Below, one piece after another: positions 24,229-29,795 of a DNA stretch of 33,898 nt (its first letter is position 1; each line of letters starts with the position of its first letter). The DNA comes from a virus. Made by a program: the position numbers and the translations under genes. Location of the stretch: positions 1 to 33,898 of IMG/VR virus record IMGVR_UViG_3300049846_000540. One strand, written 5' to 3'. A model generated the notes under the pieces. That model saw only the letters and a program-made list of their open reading frames with translations. It had not been told where the DNA came from and made no database searches.

Positions 24229-24508
24229 TGGCACCAATCTCGTTCCAAAGCGCAGCGCAAAGCAGCAGTTCCGTGAGCACATCTTCAACGCCTGGAACCA
24301 CTGCTGTGCATACTGCAGCGCTCCTGCCGACACCCTAGATCACGTAAAACCTAGGCATAAGGGAGGTAGTACGGTCACAAACAACCTAGTGCCCGCCTGC
24401 CAATCTTGCAACCGCAGCAAAGGAAGTGAAGACTGGCTTGCTTGGTACATGCGTCAATCTACCTATAGTCACCTACGCATTAGTCGCATCCAGCAGTGGT
24501 TGGCCTAG
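24212..24508 (+). CDS. HNH endonuclease
   Basis: About 98 residues from a likely GTG start at 24212; an ATG at 24161 in the same frame would overlap the previous gene by 68 bases. The HNH fold is clear: CCAYCSAPADTLDHVKPRHK (CxxC at 32-35, Asp43-His44) then NNLVPACQSCNRSKG (Asn58, CxxC 63-66, Asn67). The paired CxxC motifs hold a structural zinc. Such compact HNH nucleases in phages act either in DNA packaging together with terminase or as homing enzymes. The position at the end of the late block does not decide between these. Confidence 0.85.
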   Translation: MDHAIDGTNLVPKRSAKQQFREHIFNAWNHCCAYCSAPADTLDHVKPRHKGGSTVTNNLVPACQSCNRSKGSEDWLAWYMRQSTYSHLRISRIQQWLA

Positions 24509-24534
24509 GCTAAAGGCAGCAAGCAGTACGCCTT

Positions 24535-24825
24535 ATGGCCGACGACATGGCGTGGTTGACCGGGGAGCTTAGCCTTCCCTCGCAGCTTCACCAAGAACTG
24601 GATCGCCGAGCTGCTGCCAAACTCAGTCGAGACGAGCTGTCGATCTTGGTGGATCGTCTAATCACAGAGTGGTATCGTCACACCACTACCATCGACGCTC
24701 TGCTTGGTAAAGTTCGCCATCTGCAAGTCGAACTAGCCTTAAGCAGTGGCATACAGGGTATTCCACCGCCATCGGCTGAGCATTACGATATGGCTAAGCA
24801 GCTTGGTGCTCACCCAGATGGCTAA
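24535..24825 (+). CDS. Hypothetical helical protein at the end of the late strand
   Basis: The 96-residue protein starts at CTTATG (ATG 24535) without a Shine-Dalgarno. It is mostly helical: LHQELDRRAAAKLSRDELSI and LVDRLITEWYRHTTTIDALL, then a heptad-like KVRHLQVELALSSG. Similar helical proteins with LSRDxL occur in cyanophages as far as I recall, without a known role. Its last codons are the first copy of a 28-bp tandem duplication that extends past the stop. It is the last gene on the plus strand before the convergent minus block. Confidence 0.65.
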   Translation: MADDMAWLTGELSLPSQLHQELDRRAAAKLSRDELSILVDRLITEWYRHTTTIDALLGKVRHLQVELALSSGIQGIPPPSAEHYDMAKQLGAHPDG

Positions 24826-24845
24826 GCAGCTAGGTGCTAACCCAA
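24790..24845. repeat. 28-bp tandem duplication spanning a stop codon
   Basis: A 28-bp unit starting ATGGCTAAGCAGCT at 24790-24817 is repeated at 24818-24845 with three mismatches. The first copy codes the end of the 24535 gene. The TAA inside the second copy (24823-24825) is its stop. The duplication may thus have lengthened or shortened the protein. Confidence 0.85.
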
Positions 24846-25138
24846 AAAGCGGCGCAGTCCTTTGCGTGGGACCCGCCGCTTTGCTTTCCCTCCGGGAACC
24901 CGAGACTGCAAACACCCTTCACGAAGTGCCAGTGAATACACTGCTGGCACCGCGCCTTACCCTCAGCAAGAACATAGGCGTCTGCGTACAACTGCTCTGC
25001 CTGCATAAGCGCCGTCTCTAGGTCTACAGCGCGTATGCTTACTTCAATCAACCCTTGCTTAGTCCGCAGGCGTAGCAGCCAACCCTCAGCTTGAGGGATC
25101 AGCACCATCTTACCTGAGTGGTATCGTAGCGAGGGCAT
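24830..25138 (-). CDS. Hypothetical protein with Cys-rich, zinc-ribbon-like C-terminus
   Basis: Up to 102 residues from ATG 25138; an internal ATG at 25108 (MVLIPQAEGW) is an alternative start. The N-terminal half is beta-rich with a helix (VDLETALMQAEQLYADAYV). The C-terminal half carries CQQCIHWHFVKGVCSLGFPE and GGSHAKDCAAF: four cysteines at about 64, 67, 76 and 91 that could bind zinc. I have seen this kind of CxxCxHW...CSLGFPE...DC tail in cyanophage hypotheticals. It overlaps the upstream kinase gene by 29 bases, suggesting coupled expression, and ends the minus-strand block. Confidence 0.7.
   Translation of the reverse strand: MPSLRYHSGKMVLIPQAEGWLLRLRTKQGLIEVSIRAVDLETALMQAEQLYADAYVLAEGKARCQQCIHWHFVKGVCSLGFPEGKQSGGSHAKDCAAFWVST
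24846..24882. terminator. Bidirectional terminator-like hairpin at the convergence point
   Basis: AAAGCGGCG (24846-24854) pairs perfectly with CGCCGCTTT (24874-24882), and an inner GTCC/GGAC stem (57-60 with 69-72) extends it. On the minus strand the arm runs into five T. On the plus strand TTTGCTTT follows. The hairpin overlaps the last codons of the minus-strand gene, so it more likely stops late plus-strand transcripts. Confidence 0.65.
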
Positions 25139-25652
25139 CAGCTAGATCCTGGAGCGTACCGTTATTGGTAATATACCGCGAAAAATGTGGCCAACCATCC
25201 AAACTACCTTCGGAAGAGTGGTCTGTATCACGCAACTGCCCAGGCCGTTCTACGTGCCACACCTCACCTCCAAGTTCCCTAATAAGTTCAGCCTCGTTAA
25301 CAAACCTTACGTCATCCACAACTACCCGGTTGTAGTGGCGCACGCGGCGTTTCCATACGCGCAACCACACATCAGGCGAGACGCATGTACGCCCCCATTC
25401 TGTACCTAAGGTTTGCTGCAGATGACGTGACGTAACCCCCAAGGGCTCCACGCGCTCATGCTTGTCACAATAAAGGATCCTCTCTACATCAAAATCGCTG
25501 TATCCCAACTCTTCAAGCAGAGGCGTAAGCATCAACTTTAGAGGTTCTGCGAACGGCACCCGTACATACCCTTTATCGCTTAGGTACGTGCCGGTTGTGG
25601 TTTTTCCGCTTTGGGGAGCGGGAGAATAGAGTCCGATGATGTGCGTAGACAT
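25110..25652 (-). CDS. P-loop kinase, putative deoxynucleoside monophosphate kinase
   Basis: The 180-residue protein starts at ATG 25652 and begins STHIIGLYSPAPQSGKTTTG, a slightly unusual P-loop (SPAPQSGKT). DKGYVRVPFAEPLKLMLTPL is like the dNMP-binding region of T4 gp1-type kinases. RVVVDDVRFVNEAELIRELG (Walker-B-like VVVDDVRF) and a C-terminal HVERPG follow. The enzyme would phosphorylate dNMPs for phage DNA synthesis. Its grouping with thyX and dCTP deaminase on the same strand supports this. A general AAA-type kinase of unknown substrate is the alternative. The end overlaps the next gene. Confidence 0.8.
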   Translation of the reverse strand: MSTHIIGLYSPAPQSGKTTTGTYLSDKGYVRVPFAEPLKLMLTPLLEELGYSDFDVERILYCDKHERVEPLGVTSRHLQQTLGTEWGRTCVSPDVWLRVWKRRVRHYNRVVVDDVRFVNEAELIRELGGEVWHVERPGQLRDTDHSSEGSLDGWPHFSRYITNNGTLQDLADALATIPLR

Positions 25653-25697
25653 GGGCTGTAAGTTGACGAAGTGGACTAAGAAAAGGTAAAGCGCTGC

Positions 25698-26588
25698 TTA
25701 TTGAAGACGCGCCTTACTCAAGTGAAAGCGCATCTTATTGTGAGCGCACTCCAGTCTCTGACGTACACGCTCCCGAGACACACCGTCTTCGGCAGCGATA
25801 CTTGGCATAGAACGCGGTTCACCTCCATTCAGCCCGTAGCGACGACTGATTGTGTAAAGCTCCGCCTCGCTTAGGCAAGCTAGGCCTACGCGCAACATCG
25901 CTGCTTTTTCGTCGCGCTCCATGCACTCTCGCTGCGCAGTAGCGCTTGATTCGTCAGCAATTAAATCAATCATGTTACTGCCATCTTCTACAGCAGACGT
26001 ATCCAAACTACAGTGATTGACATTACGAGCCAAGAGCATACGAAGGTGCTCAGGCTCAACCTCTACGGCCTCCGCCATTTCCTGCAGAGAAGGCAATCTC
26101 CCGTGTTGCTGCATAAAGGTTTTCTGAAACTTTGTAGCCTTATACACAGTCTCTAAGCTGTGCTGCGGCACTCGAATCAACCGCTCCTTAGTGTCAATAC
26201 CACGTGTTATGGCTTGACGTACCCACCAATAAGCATAGGTGGAGAACTTGTAGCCCTTTGTACTGTCGAACAGTTCGACGGCTCGCGTAAGTCCAAAGGC
26301 ACCCTCCTGCACTAAGTCCATAAGTTCTAGTCCTGTTCCGCTAAGGCGATGCGTGTACTGCTTAGCAAGATGCACTACTAAGCGCAAATTAGAGTTGATA
26401 AGGTCGCGCTTTGCTCTCTCTCCTCGCTTGATGACGCGCTTCTGGGCAGGTGTGGGATCATGTACGTCACGCAAAGCTTGCATCGCATCGACTTGGCGTG
26501 ACAGCTCAATCTCTTGTGCGGGTGTGAGCAACGGATAGCGTGAAATCTCATTGAGATACGCTTTGACAGAATCGTGCATAATGCGCAT
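25698..26588 (-). CDS. RNA polymerase sigma factor, sigma-70 family
   Basis: The likely start is ATG 26588 (a TTG three bases upstream and ATG 26579 are alternatives), giving 296 residues. It contains DSVKAYLNEISRYPLLTPAQ (region 1.2, about 6-25). Region 2 (about 60-130) has LINSNLRLVVHLAKQY, MDLVQEGAFGLTRAVELFD and KFSTYAYWWVRQAI. Region 3 (about 138-215) starts RLIRVPQHSLETV, and region 4 (about 235-296) has a helix-turn-helix at SIAAEDGVSRERVRQRLECA. Region 1.1 is missing, as in alternative sigma factors. The style resembles cyanobacterial group 2/3 sigma factors rather than the short T4 gp55. It would redirect host RNA polymerase to phage or selected host promoters. Full length, no lesions seen. 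Confidence 0.93.
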   Translation of the reverse strand: MRIMHDSVKAYLNEISRYPLLTPAQEIELSRQVDAMQALRDVHDPTPAQKRVIKRGERAKRDLINSNLRLVVHLAKQYTHRLSGTGLELMDLVQEGAFGLTRAVELFDSTKGYKFSTYAYWWVRQAITRGIDTKERLIRVPQHSLETVYKATKFQKTFMQQHGRLPSLQEMAEAVEVEPEHLRMLLARNVNHCSLDTSAVEDGSNMIDLIADESSATAQRECMERDEKAAMLRVGLACLSEAELYTISRRYGLNGGEPRSMPSIAAEDGVSRERVRQRLECAHNKMRFHLSKARLQ

Positions 26589-26616
26589 CAAGGTAAGAAC
26601 AGAATGAGATGGAAAT

Positions 26617-26790
26617 CTATAGAGTAACAGTCACATCAAACACATAGCGGGGGCCGCTGCTGTGTGATGTATAGGTCTCGAAAGACACTCCACTAATGGT
26701 AAGTCCGGTGTTACGTGCAAACGCATTAGCGGTGTCGGCAAACACGCGAAGCAGTTCCTCTTTAGCCTGAGTCGCTTCCTCAATGCTCAT
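26617..26790 (-). CDS. Small hypothetical protein upstream of the sigma factor
   Basis: A 57-residue protein starting MSIEEATQAKEELLRVFADT and ending YVFDVTVTL with TAG 26617-26619. Its ATG overlaps the stop of the upstream gene (ATGA at 26787-26790). The layout is helix, then GLTISGVSFETYT and a beta hairpin. No family recognised. The coupling and balanced codon use make it a likely gene. It lies 28 bases before the sigma gene, so they may share a transcript. Confidence 0.68.
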   Translation of the reverse strand: MSIEEATQAKEELLRVFADTANAFARNTGLTISGVSFETYTSHSSGPRYVFDVTVTL

Positions 26791-26957
26791 GACTGGTACG
26801 GAATAAAGTACAAGCAGTCCTCAACGCCCTCGATGTTGAGGTTGCGTACCCAACGGAGAGCTGTATTCTCCGGCTGGTCGCGGGACCTCGCACACCGGTC
26901 GCGTTCGGGACATTTAGGCGTTTCACCCATGCAGCGGGTGTAGTCAGTTGGTAGCAT
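26787..26957 (-). CDS. Small Cys-containing hypothetical protein
   Basis: The 56-residue protein starts at ATG 26957 behind a strong GGAGGAA; a longer frame to 27032 lacks a ribosome binding site. It reads MLPTDYTRCMGETPKCPERD, with Cys at 9, 16, 22 and 48 (C...CP...C.R...DCLYFIP). That pattern could hold a metal. I have the impression of similar short C..CP..C proteins in aquatic phages but cannot name a family. It begins a pair with the next small gene. Confidence 0.68.
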   Translation of the reverse strand: MLPTDYTRCMGETPKCPERDRCARSRDQPENTALRWVRNLNIEGVEDCLYFIPYQS

Positions 26958-26994
26958 GTGTGTTCCTCCATTTCGGTGAGAGGCAGTCCGTTGC

Positions 26995-27043
26995 GGCCGG
27001 CAGCGGTGAGGCGGGTTAGGCGCGTGAGCCACCGCTACCGGCC
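26995..27043 (-). other. Strong stem-loop between dcd and the next small gene
   Basis: GGCCGGCAGCGGTG (26995-27008) pairs with CACCGCTACCGGCC (27030-27043), 14-base arms with one mismatch around a 21-base loop. No T-run follows on either side, so it is not a typical terminator. It could protect the 3' end of the dcd message or serve as a protein binding site. The rest of the gap 26958-27049 shows nothing further. Confidence 0.65.
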
Positions 27044-27049
27044 AACCCC

Positions 27050-27559
27050 TTACCCTAAGCTCCCTTGGACTGTGGAGCTTCCGTTGTATCTTCCAGTCAC
27101 CGCATAGCTGCGCTGGGGGATCCCCGCCATCAGGTCGAAGACCATTTGGCCAATTTTCATTCCCGGCCAGATCGGGAGCGAGTGCAGCTGGCGGCTATTG
27201 ACCAACTCAAGGGTCAGGACCCCGTAGAATCCCGGATCGGCGTAGCCGGCCAGCAGGTGCTCAGTCCCCTCGCGGGCGCGGGAGGACTTGAGCACGAACT
27301 GTCCCGCAACATCATCGGGCAGGTGGAACGTCTCGGCCGTGCAGGCCAACACGAACTGTCCAGGCCGGAGCAGGTAGGGGTTCTGCTCCGTGTGGCCGGC
27401 AAACGGGTAGGGCACTAGTTTCGCCCCCTCGGCGGACTCGATCAGCAGCGTGTCGCCGAGCCTTAAGTCAAGGCTGGCCGGACCCACCAGCTCGGGGTCA
27501 AAGGGCGTCACCATGCCGCCGTTGCAGCGGGCGATGATCTGCCAGTCGGGGAGGATCAC
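27050..27559 (-). CDS. dcd: dCTP deaminase
   Basis: The 169-residue protein starts at GTG 27559, overlapping the upstream stop as GTGA. Family motifs are present: GPASLDLRLGD (about 26-36), KSSRAREG (91-98) with the likely catalytic Ser/Arg pair, AGYADPGFYGVLTLELVN (104-121) with candidate catalytic Glu118, and the nucleotide-binding end PGMKIGQMVF. It converts dCTP to dUTP, the first step from cytidine to thymidine nucleotides; whether it also has dUTPase activity cannot be told. It lies downstream of thyX on the same strand and would feed the substrate dUMP to it. A large hairpin follows the stop. Confidence 0.92.
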   Translation of the reverse strand: MILPDWQIIARCNGGMVTPFDPELVGPASLDLRLGDTLLIESAEGAKLVPYPFAGHTEQNPYLLRPGQFVLACTAETFHLPDDVAGQFVLKSSRAREGTEHLLAGYADPGFYGVLTLELVNSRQLHSLPIWPGMKIGQMVFDLMAGIPQRSYAVTGRYNGSSTVQGSLG

Positions 27560-27774
27560 TGCTCTACCTCCTGCTGCGCCGAGGCAAAATGCCCAGTGAC
27601 AGAGGCCGGCTCCCTGCCACCGGGCACAGCCGGTCCATCTGCCGCTTGGGCGAGGCCGGTGTAGAGCGCGTGCATGGGATGGTCCGGGTTGTCGCGGCCA
27701 TCGGCCAGGTAGAGCGCGTCGAGGTGGCCTTGACGTGCCTGTTGTTCAGTCGGATTGCAGTCGGAACTGACCAT
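27556..27774 (-). CDS. Small hypothetical protein before dcd
   Basis: The 72-residue protein starts at ATG 27774 and contains QQARQGHLDALYLADGRDNP and HPMHALYTGLAQAA, then a loose C-terminus. Short proteins with LYxxDGRDxPxHPxHxxYTGL are, as far as I recall, frequent in cyanophages without a known function. Its stop overlaps the dcd start by four bases. The overlapping 102-residue frame (27564-27872) runs through an octamer repeat and is rejected. Confidence 0.7.
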   Translation of the reverse strand: MVSSDCNPTEQQARQGHLDALYLADGRDNPDHPMHALYTGLAQAADGPAVPGGREPASVTGHFASAQQEVEQ

Positions 27775-27849
27775 AGGGACCTAAGGGGGGTGTGGTGGAA
27801 CGGGGGTAGACGGGAGACAAGGTAGCACAGTAGTTGCGTGGCGTCTAGG

Positions 27850-27897
27850 CAGCCAAACAGCCAAACAGCCAAGCAGCCAAGCAGCTAAGGAGCTAAG
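27850..27897. repeat. Six tandem 8-bp units at the 3' end of thyX
   Basis: Units read CAGCCAAA, CAGCCAAA, CAGCCAAG, CAGCCAAG, CAGCTAAG, GAGCTAAG on the plus strand. The last units contain the thyX stop (27885-27887) and last codons. The others fill part of the 110-base gap before the next minus-strand gene. The rest of that gap (27775-27849) holds no gene. Confidence 0.85.
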
Positions 27898-28610
27898 CGA
27901 GCCTTATGCAGGCGGTGCTTCTCGTACCAAGCAGCGATCTCCGGCGCCCACGTCTGCAGGTGCGGCCACATCAGCTCGCACAAGGCGCGGATCTCCTCCT
28001 GGGCGTCGAGCTTGGCGCGTAGGTCCATGAAGTGCAGGAAGGCCCGCAGAGAGAAGCTCACCACGAAGTGTTGCCTGTAGTCGAATGGCAAGATTCCACG
28101 AGCGTGTTCCTCTGCATAACCGCGCTCAAGTAGGTCGCGGTAGCGTTCAGCAGCATGACGACACATGCGCAAATCTATACCGCGCTGCAGCTGTGTGTAG
28201 TCGTACTGCTTGCCCTGTCGATCTTTGTAAACACCTACAGGCCGTAGGTAGAACACGTCCTCTAGGGCTATCGCGCCCTCAGCAGCTTGACATACCCGTT
28301 TACCGGTATAACGCATAGATTGCACATCAAAGCTCACGCCGACCCGGTGTGTGCGGGCCTGCTGCATCACGCTATGCGGAAACCAGCCGATATTAAGCGT
28401 GATCTGCGGATGCTCCAACGGTCCGTAGTGACCACGCTCACCGGCCAACAGCTTGCGAACGATCGTATGGCCGCATACGGTTTCATCCGGCAACTGCTCA
28501 TCAGCCACAAACGTCTCGGCGTAGTCCTGGTGCATCGCGGCGTAGATGCACTGCTGCGGATTAGGCGTAGCGGCGATCACCTCAACCCGGAAATGAGAAT
28601 CAAGCACCAT
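27885..28610 (-). CDS. thyX: Flavin-dependent thymidylate synthase ThyX
   Basis: I take ATG 28610 as the start (MVLDSHFRVEVIAATPNPQQ), which overlaps the upstream gene by 11 bases; a longer frame to 28706 would overlap it far more. The 241-residue enzyme has the ThyX signature RTHRVGVSFDVQSMRY (residues 86-101), equivalent to the family motif RHRxxSxxxxSxRY. The helical body includes HPQITLNIGWFPHSVMQQA and HFVVSFSLRAFLHFMDLR, typical of FAD and dUMP binding. It makes dTMP from dUMP using FAD and methylenetetrahydrofolate. It is the last gene of a chain of overlapping genes, and its 3' end contains the octamer repeat. Confidence 0.95.
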   Translation of the reverse strand: MVLDSHFRVEVIAATPNPQQCIYAAMHQDYAETFVADEQLPDETVCGHTIVRKLLAGERGHYGPLEHPQITLNIGWFPHSVMQQARTHRVGVSFDVQSMRYTGKRVCQAAEGAIALEDVFYLRPVGVYKDRQGKQYDYTQLQRGIDLRMCRHAAERYRDLLERGYAEEHARGILPFDYRQHFVVSFSLRAFLHFMDLRAKLDAQEEIRALCELMWPHLQTWAPEIAAWYEKHRLHKARLAP

Positions 28611-28794
28611 AAGAAGGTGGAGTAGAGGACGTGGAGCGTAGCATTTGATCAAGGTACATTTCAGCCTGCCAGCGATCTTCGCACGATCGACAGATGCCAT
28701 GCGCACAGACGCGGTGATAGGTCATCCCGCGCTCATCCTGCAGCACCTCGATGGTGCCGCCGTCGCGCTCTATCCGGTCGATCAGCTCCGTCAT
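28600..28794 (-). CDS. Small Cys-containing hypothetical protein before thyX
   Basis: The 64-residue protein starts at ATG 28794, overlapping the tiny membrane gene as ATGA; a GTG at 28818 is less likely. It contains LIDRIERDGGTIEVLQDERG and VCAHGICRSCEDRWQAEMYL: three cysteines in a short HGICRSC context that could bind metal. It overlaps thyX by 11 bases. No family is known to me; the C-terminal DRWQAEMYLDQ helix is shared in style with cyanophage hypotheticals. Confidence 0.65.
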   Translation of the reverse strand: MTELIDRIERDGGTIEVLQDERGMTYHRVCAHGICRSCEDRWQAEMYLDQMLRSTSSTPPSYGA

Positions 28795-28880
28795 GGCAGG
28801 ATCTTGGACGCTACCCACAAGCTAAGCAGGCACACCACCACATAAGCTACGGCGAGGACGCCGAACTCGTTGAGGCTCAC
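28791..28880 (-). CDS. Tiny 29-residue single-pass membrane protein
   Basis: Reading from GTG 28880 the peptide is MSLNEFGVLAVAYVVVCLLS followed by LWVASKILP and TGA (28791-28793). One clear membrane helix (about 7-24) and a basic end are visible. The start overlaps the stop of the gene before it (GTGA) and the stop overlaps the next start (ATGA). It therefore fits exactly into the coupled chain, the main reason to call it a gene. Function unknown. Confidence 0.65.
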   Translation of the reverse strand: MSLNEFGVLAVAYVVVCLLSLWVASKILP

Positions 28881-29299
28881 TCGCCCACCTCCGGCAGCGG
28901 CAGGGCGTGGGCGGGGAGCCAGGCTTTGACCTCGTCAACCAGCCATTCGCGGCGGATCATTCGCCACCTGCCGCTGTAGGGGATCGGATCATGCTGCACC
29001 CATCCCCAGCACCACTGTCCCTCACCTGTTCGCGGATTAGTGGTGCAATCCCCCGGCCCCGGTAGGCGCTCGCTCACCGGTACCGGCTGCGGTGGGTTCA
29101 GGCGCTGCAGCAGCTCGGCGGCGCGGTCCAGTCGATCAGCTTGGCGTATATCAAACGGGGATGGATCGCCTTCTCCGGGTCTACCACGGCGCCTCCAGTG
29201 AGCGATGCCTGTGAGCGTACGCACCAACTCCGCCACCTCCCCATCGGCTGGGGGTGCGGGCTCAGGCGGTTCATCTGCCAGGGCGGCGCGGATGGTCAT
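28877..29299 (-). CDS. DUF551-type hypothetical protein, chimeric
   Basis: The 140-residue protein starts at ATG 29299, overlapping the upstream stop as ATGA; the longer frame to 29404 lies inside that gene. The N-terminal 63 residues (RAALADEPPEPAPPADGEVA to RLDRAAELL) are encoded by a 180-bp segment that is repeated in the gene at 29496. The C-terminal part carries VSERLPGPGDCTTNPRTGEG, WCWGWV and WLPAHALPLPEVGE. This is the DUF551 signature seen in many phages, function unknown. So this is an N-terminal module joined to a DUF551 end. Confidence 0.8.
   Translation of the reverse strand: MTIRAALADEPPEPAPPADGEVAELVRTLTGIAHWRRRGRPGEGDPSPFDIRQADRLDRAAELLQRLNPPQPVPVSERLPGPGDCTTNPRTGEGQWCWGWVQHDPIPYSGRWRMIRREWLVDEVKAWLPAHALPLPEVGE
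29112..29291 (-). repeat. Perfect 180-bp direct repeat, copy 1
   Basis: Identical by eye to 29530-29709, offset 418 bp. It spans 60 codons inside the DUF551 gene in the same reading frame as the other copy. Confidence 0.92.
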
Positions 29300-29499
29300 G
29301 AGTCGAGTTCGTCGGCGATGGTCATGAGGATGCGTCGCTCTTGGGGGCAGTAGAGCGCAGCAGCACGCAGGGCGGCGACGACCGATGCGCGTTCCAAAGC
29401 CCACAAGTTGTCATCTTTGGGGATGTTGTCTGCGTAGGTAGCCAGCACGGCATCACGCACTGCCTGCGCGGCTGGGCTCAGTGGGATGGGGTTAGTCAT
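29296..29499 (-). CDS. Small LSPAAQAV-family hypothetical protein
   Basis: The 67-residue protein starts at ATG 29499 in the upstream stop (ATGA). It reads MTNPIPLSPAAQAVRDAVLA, a middle ERASVVAALRAAALYCPQ and an end RRILMTIADELDS. It is a paralogue of the gene at 30486 (LSPAAQAVLDAV...AALRAVADQVVP...LALATELENHQ). Both are all-helical. I recall such proteins being common in freshwater cyanophages, often in several copies. Role unknown; a regulatory or anti-host role is only a guess. Confidence 0.72.
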   Translation of the reverse strand: MTNPIPLSPAAQAVRDAVLATYADNIPKDDNLWALERASVVAALRAAALYCPQERRILMTIADELDS

Positions 29500-29795
29500 T
29501 GGTTCTCCAGCTCGGTGGCGATGGTAAGAAGCTCGGCGGCGCGGTCCAGTCGATCAGCTTGGCGTATATCAAACGGGGATGGATCGCCTTCTCCGGGTCT
29601 ACCACGGCGCCTCCAGTGAGCGATGCCTGTGAGCGTACGCACCAACTCCGCCACCTCCCCATCGGCTGGGGGTGCGGGCTCAGGCGGTTCATCTGCCAGG
29701 GCGGCGCGGGCGCGGTTCATGGCGCCAACGATGTCGTCTCCTTTTAGCCAAGCGTCAACCAGCTCAGCGCACAAGGCGCGAAATGCGTCAGCCAT
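29496..29795 (-). CDS. Chimeric small protein carrying the duplicated module and an ELENQ end
   Basis: Translation starts at ATG 29795 (MADAFRALCAELVDAWLKGD), overlapping the upstream stop by 8 bases, and gives 99 residues. The frame open to 30113 is poly-Leu translated from the microsatellite and is rejected. Residues about 30-90 are encoded by copy 2 of the 180-bp repeat. The last residues LLTIATELENQ match the ends of other genes in the array. So the gene combines a private N-terminus, the shared module and a shared C-terminal tail. Confidence 0.72.
   Translation of the reverse strand: MADAFRALCAELVDAWLKGDDIVGAMNRARAALADEPPEPAPPADGEVAELVRTLTGIAHWRRRGRPGEGDPSPFDIRQADRLDRAAELLTIATELENQ
29530..29709 (-). 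repeat. Perfect 180-bp direct repeat, copy 2
   Basis: Second copy of 29112-29291, in the same reading frame but inside a gene with different 5' and 3' ends. No mismatch was seen, including synonymous positions. Confidence 0.92.

Noticed and set aside
27564-27872. 102-codon minus-strand frame beginning MAVWLFGCLDA
   Set aside because: Its start lies in the octamer repeat and it overlaps the better 27556-27774 gene in another frame.
27850-27897. CRISPR-like array
   Set aside because: Eight-bp contiguous units without spacers; simple tandem repeat.
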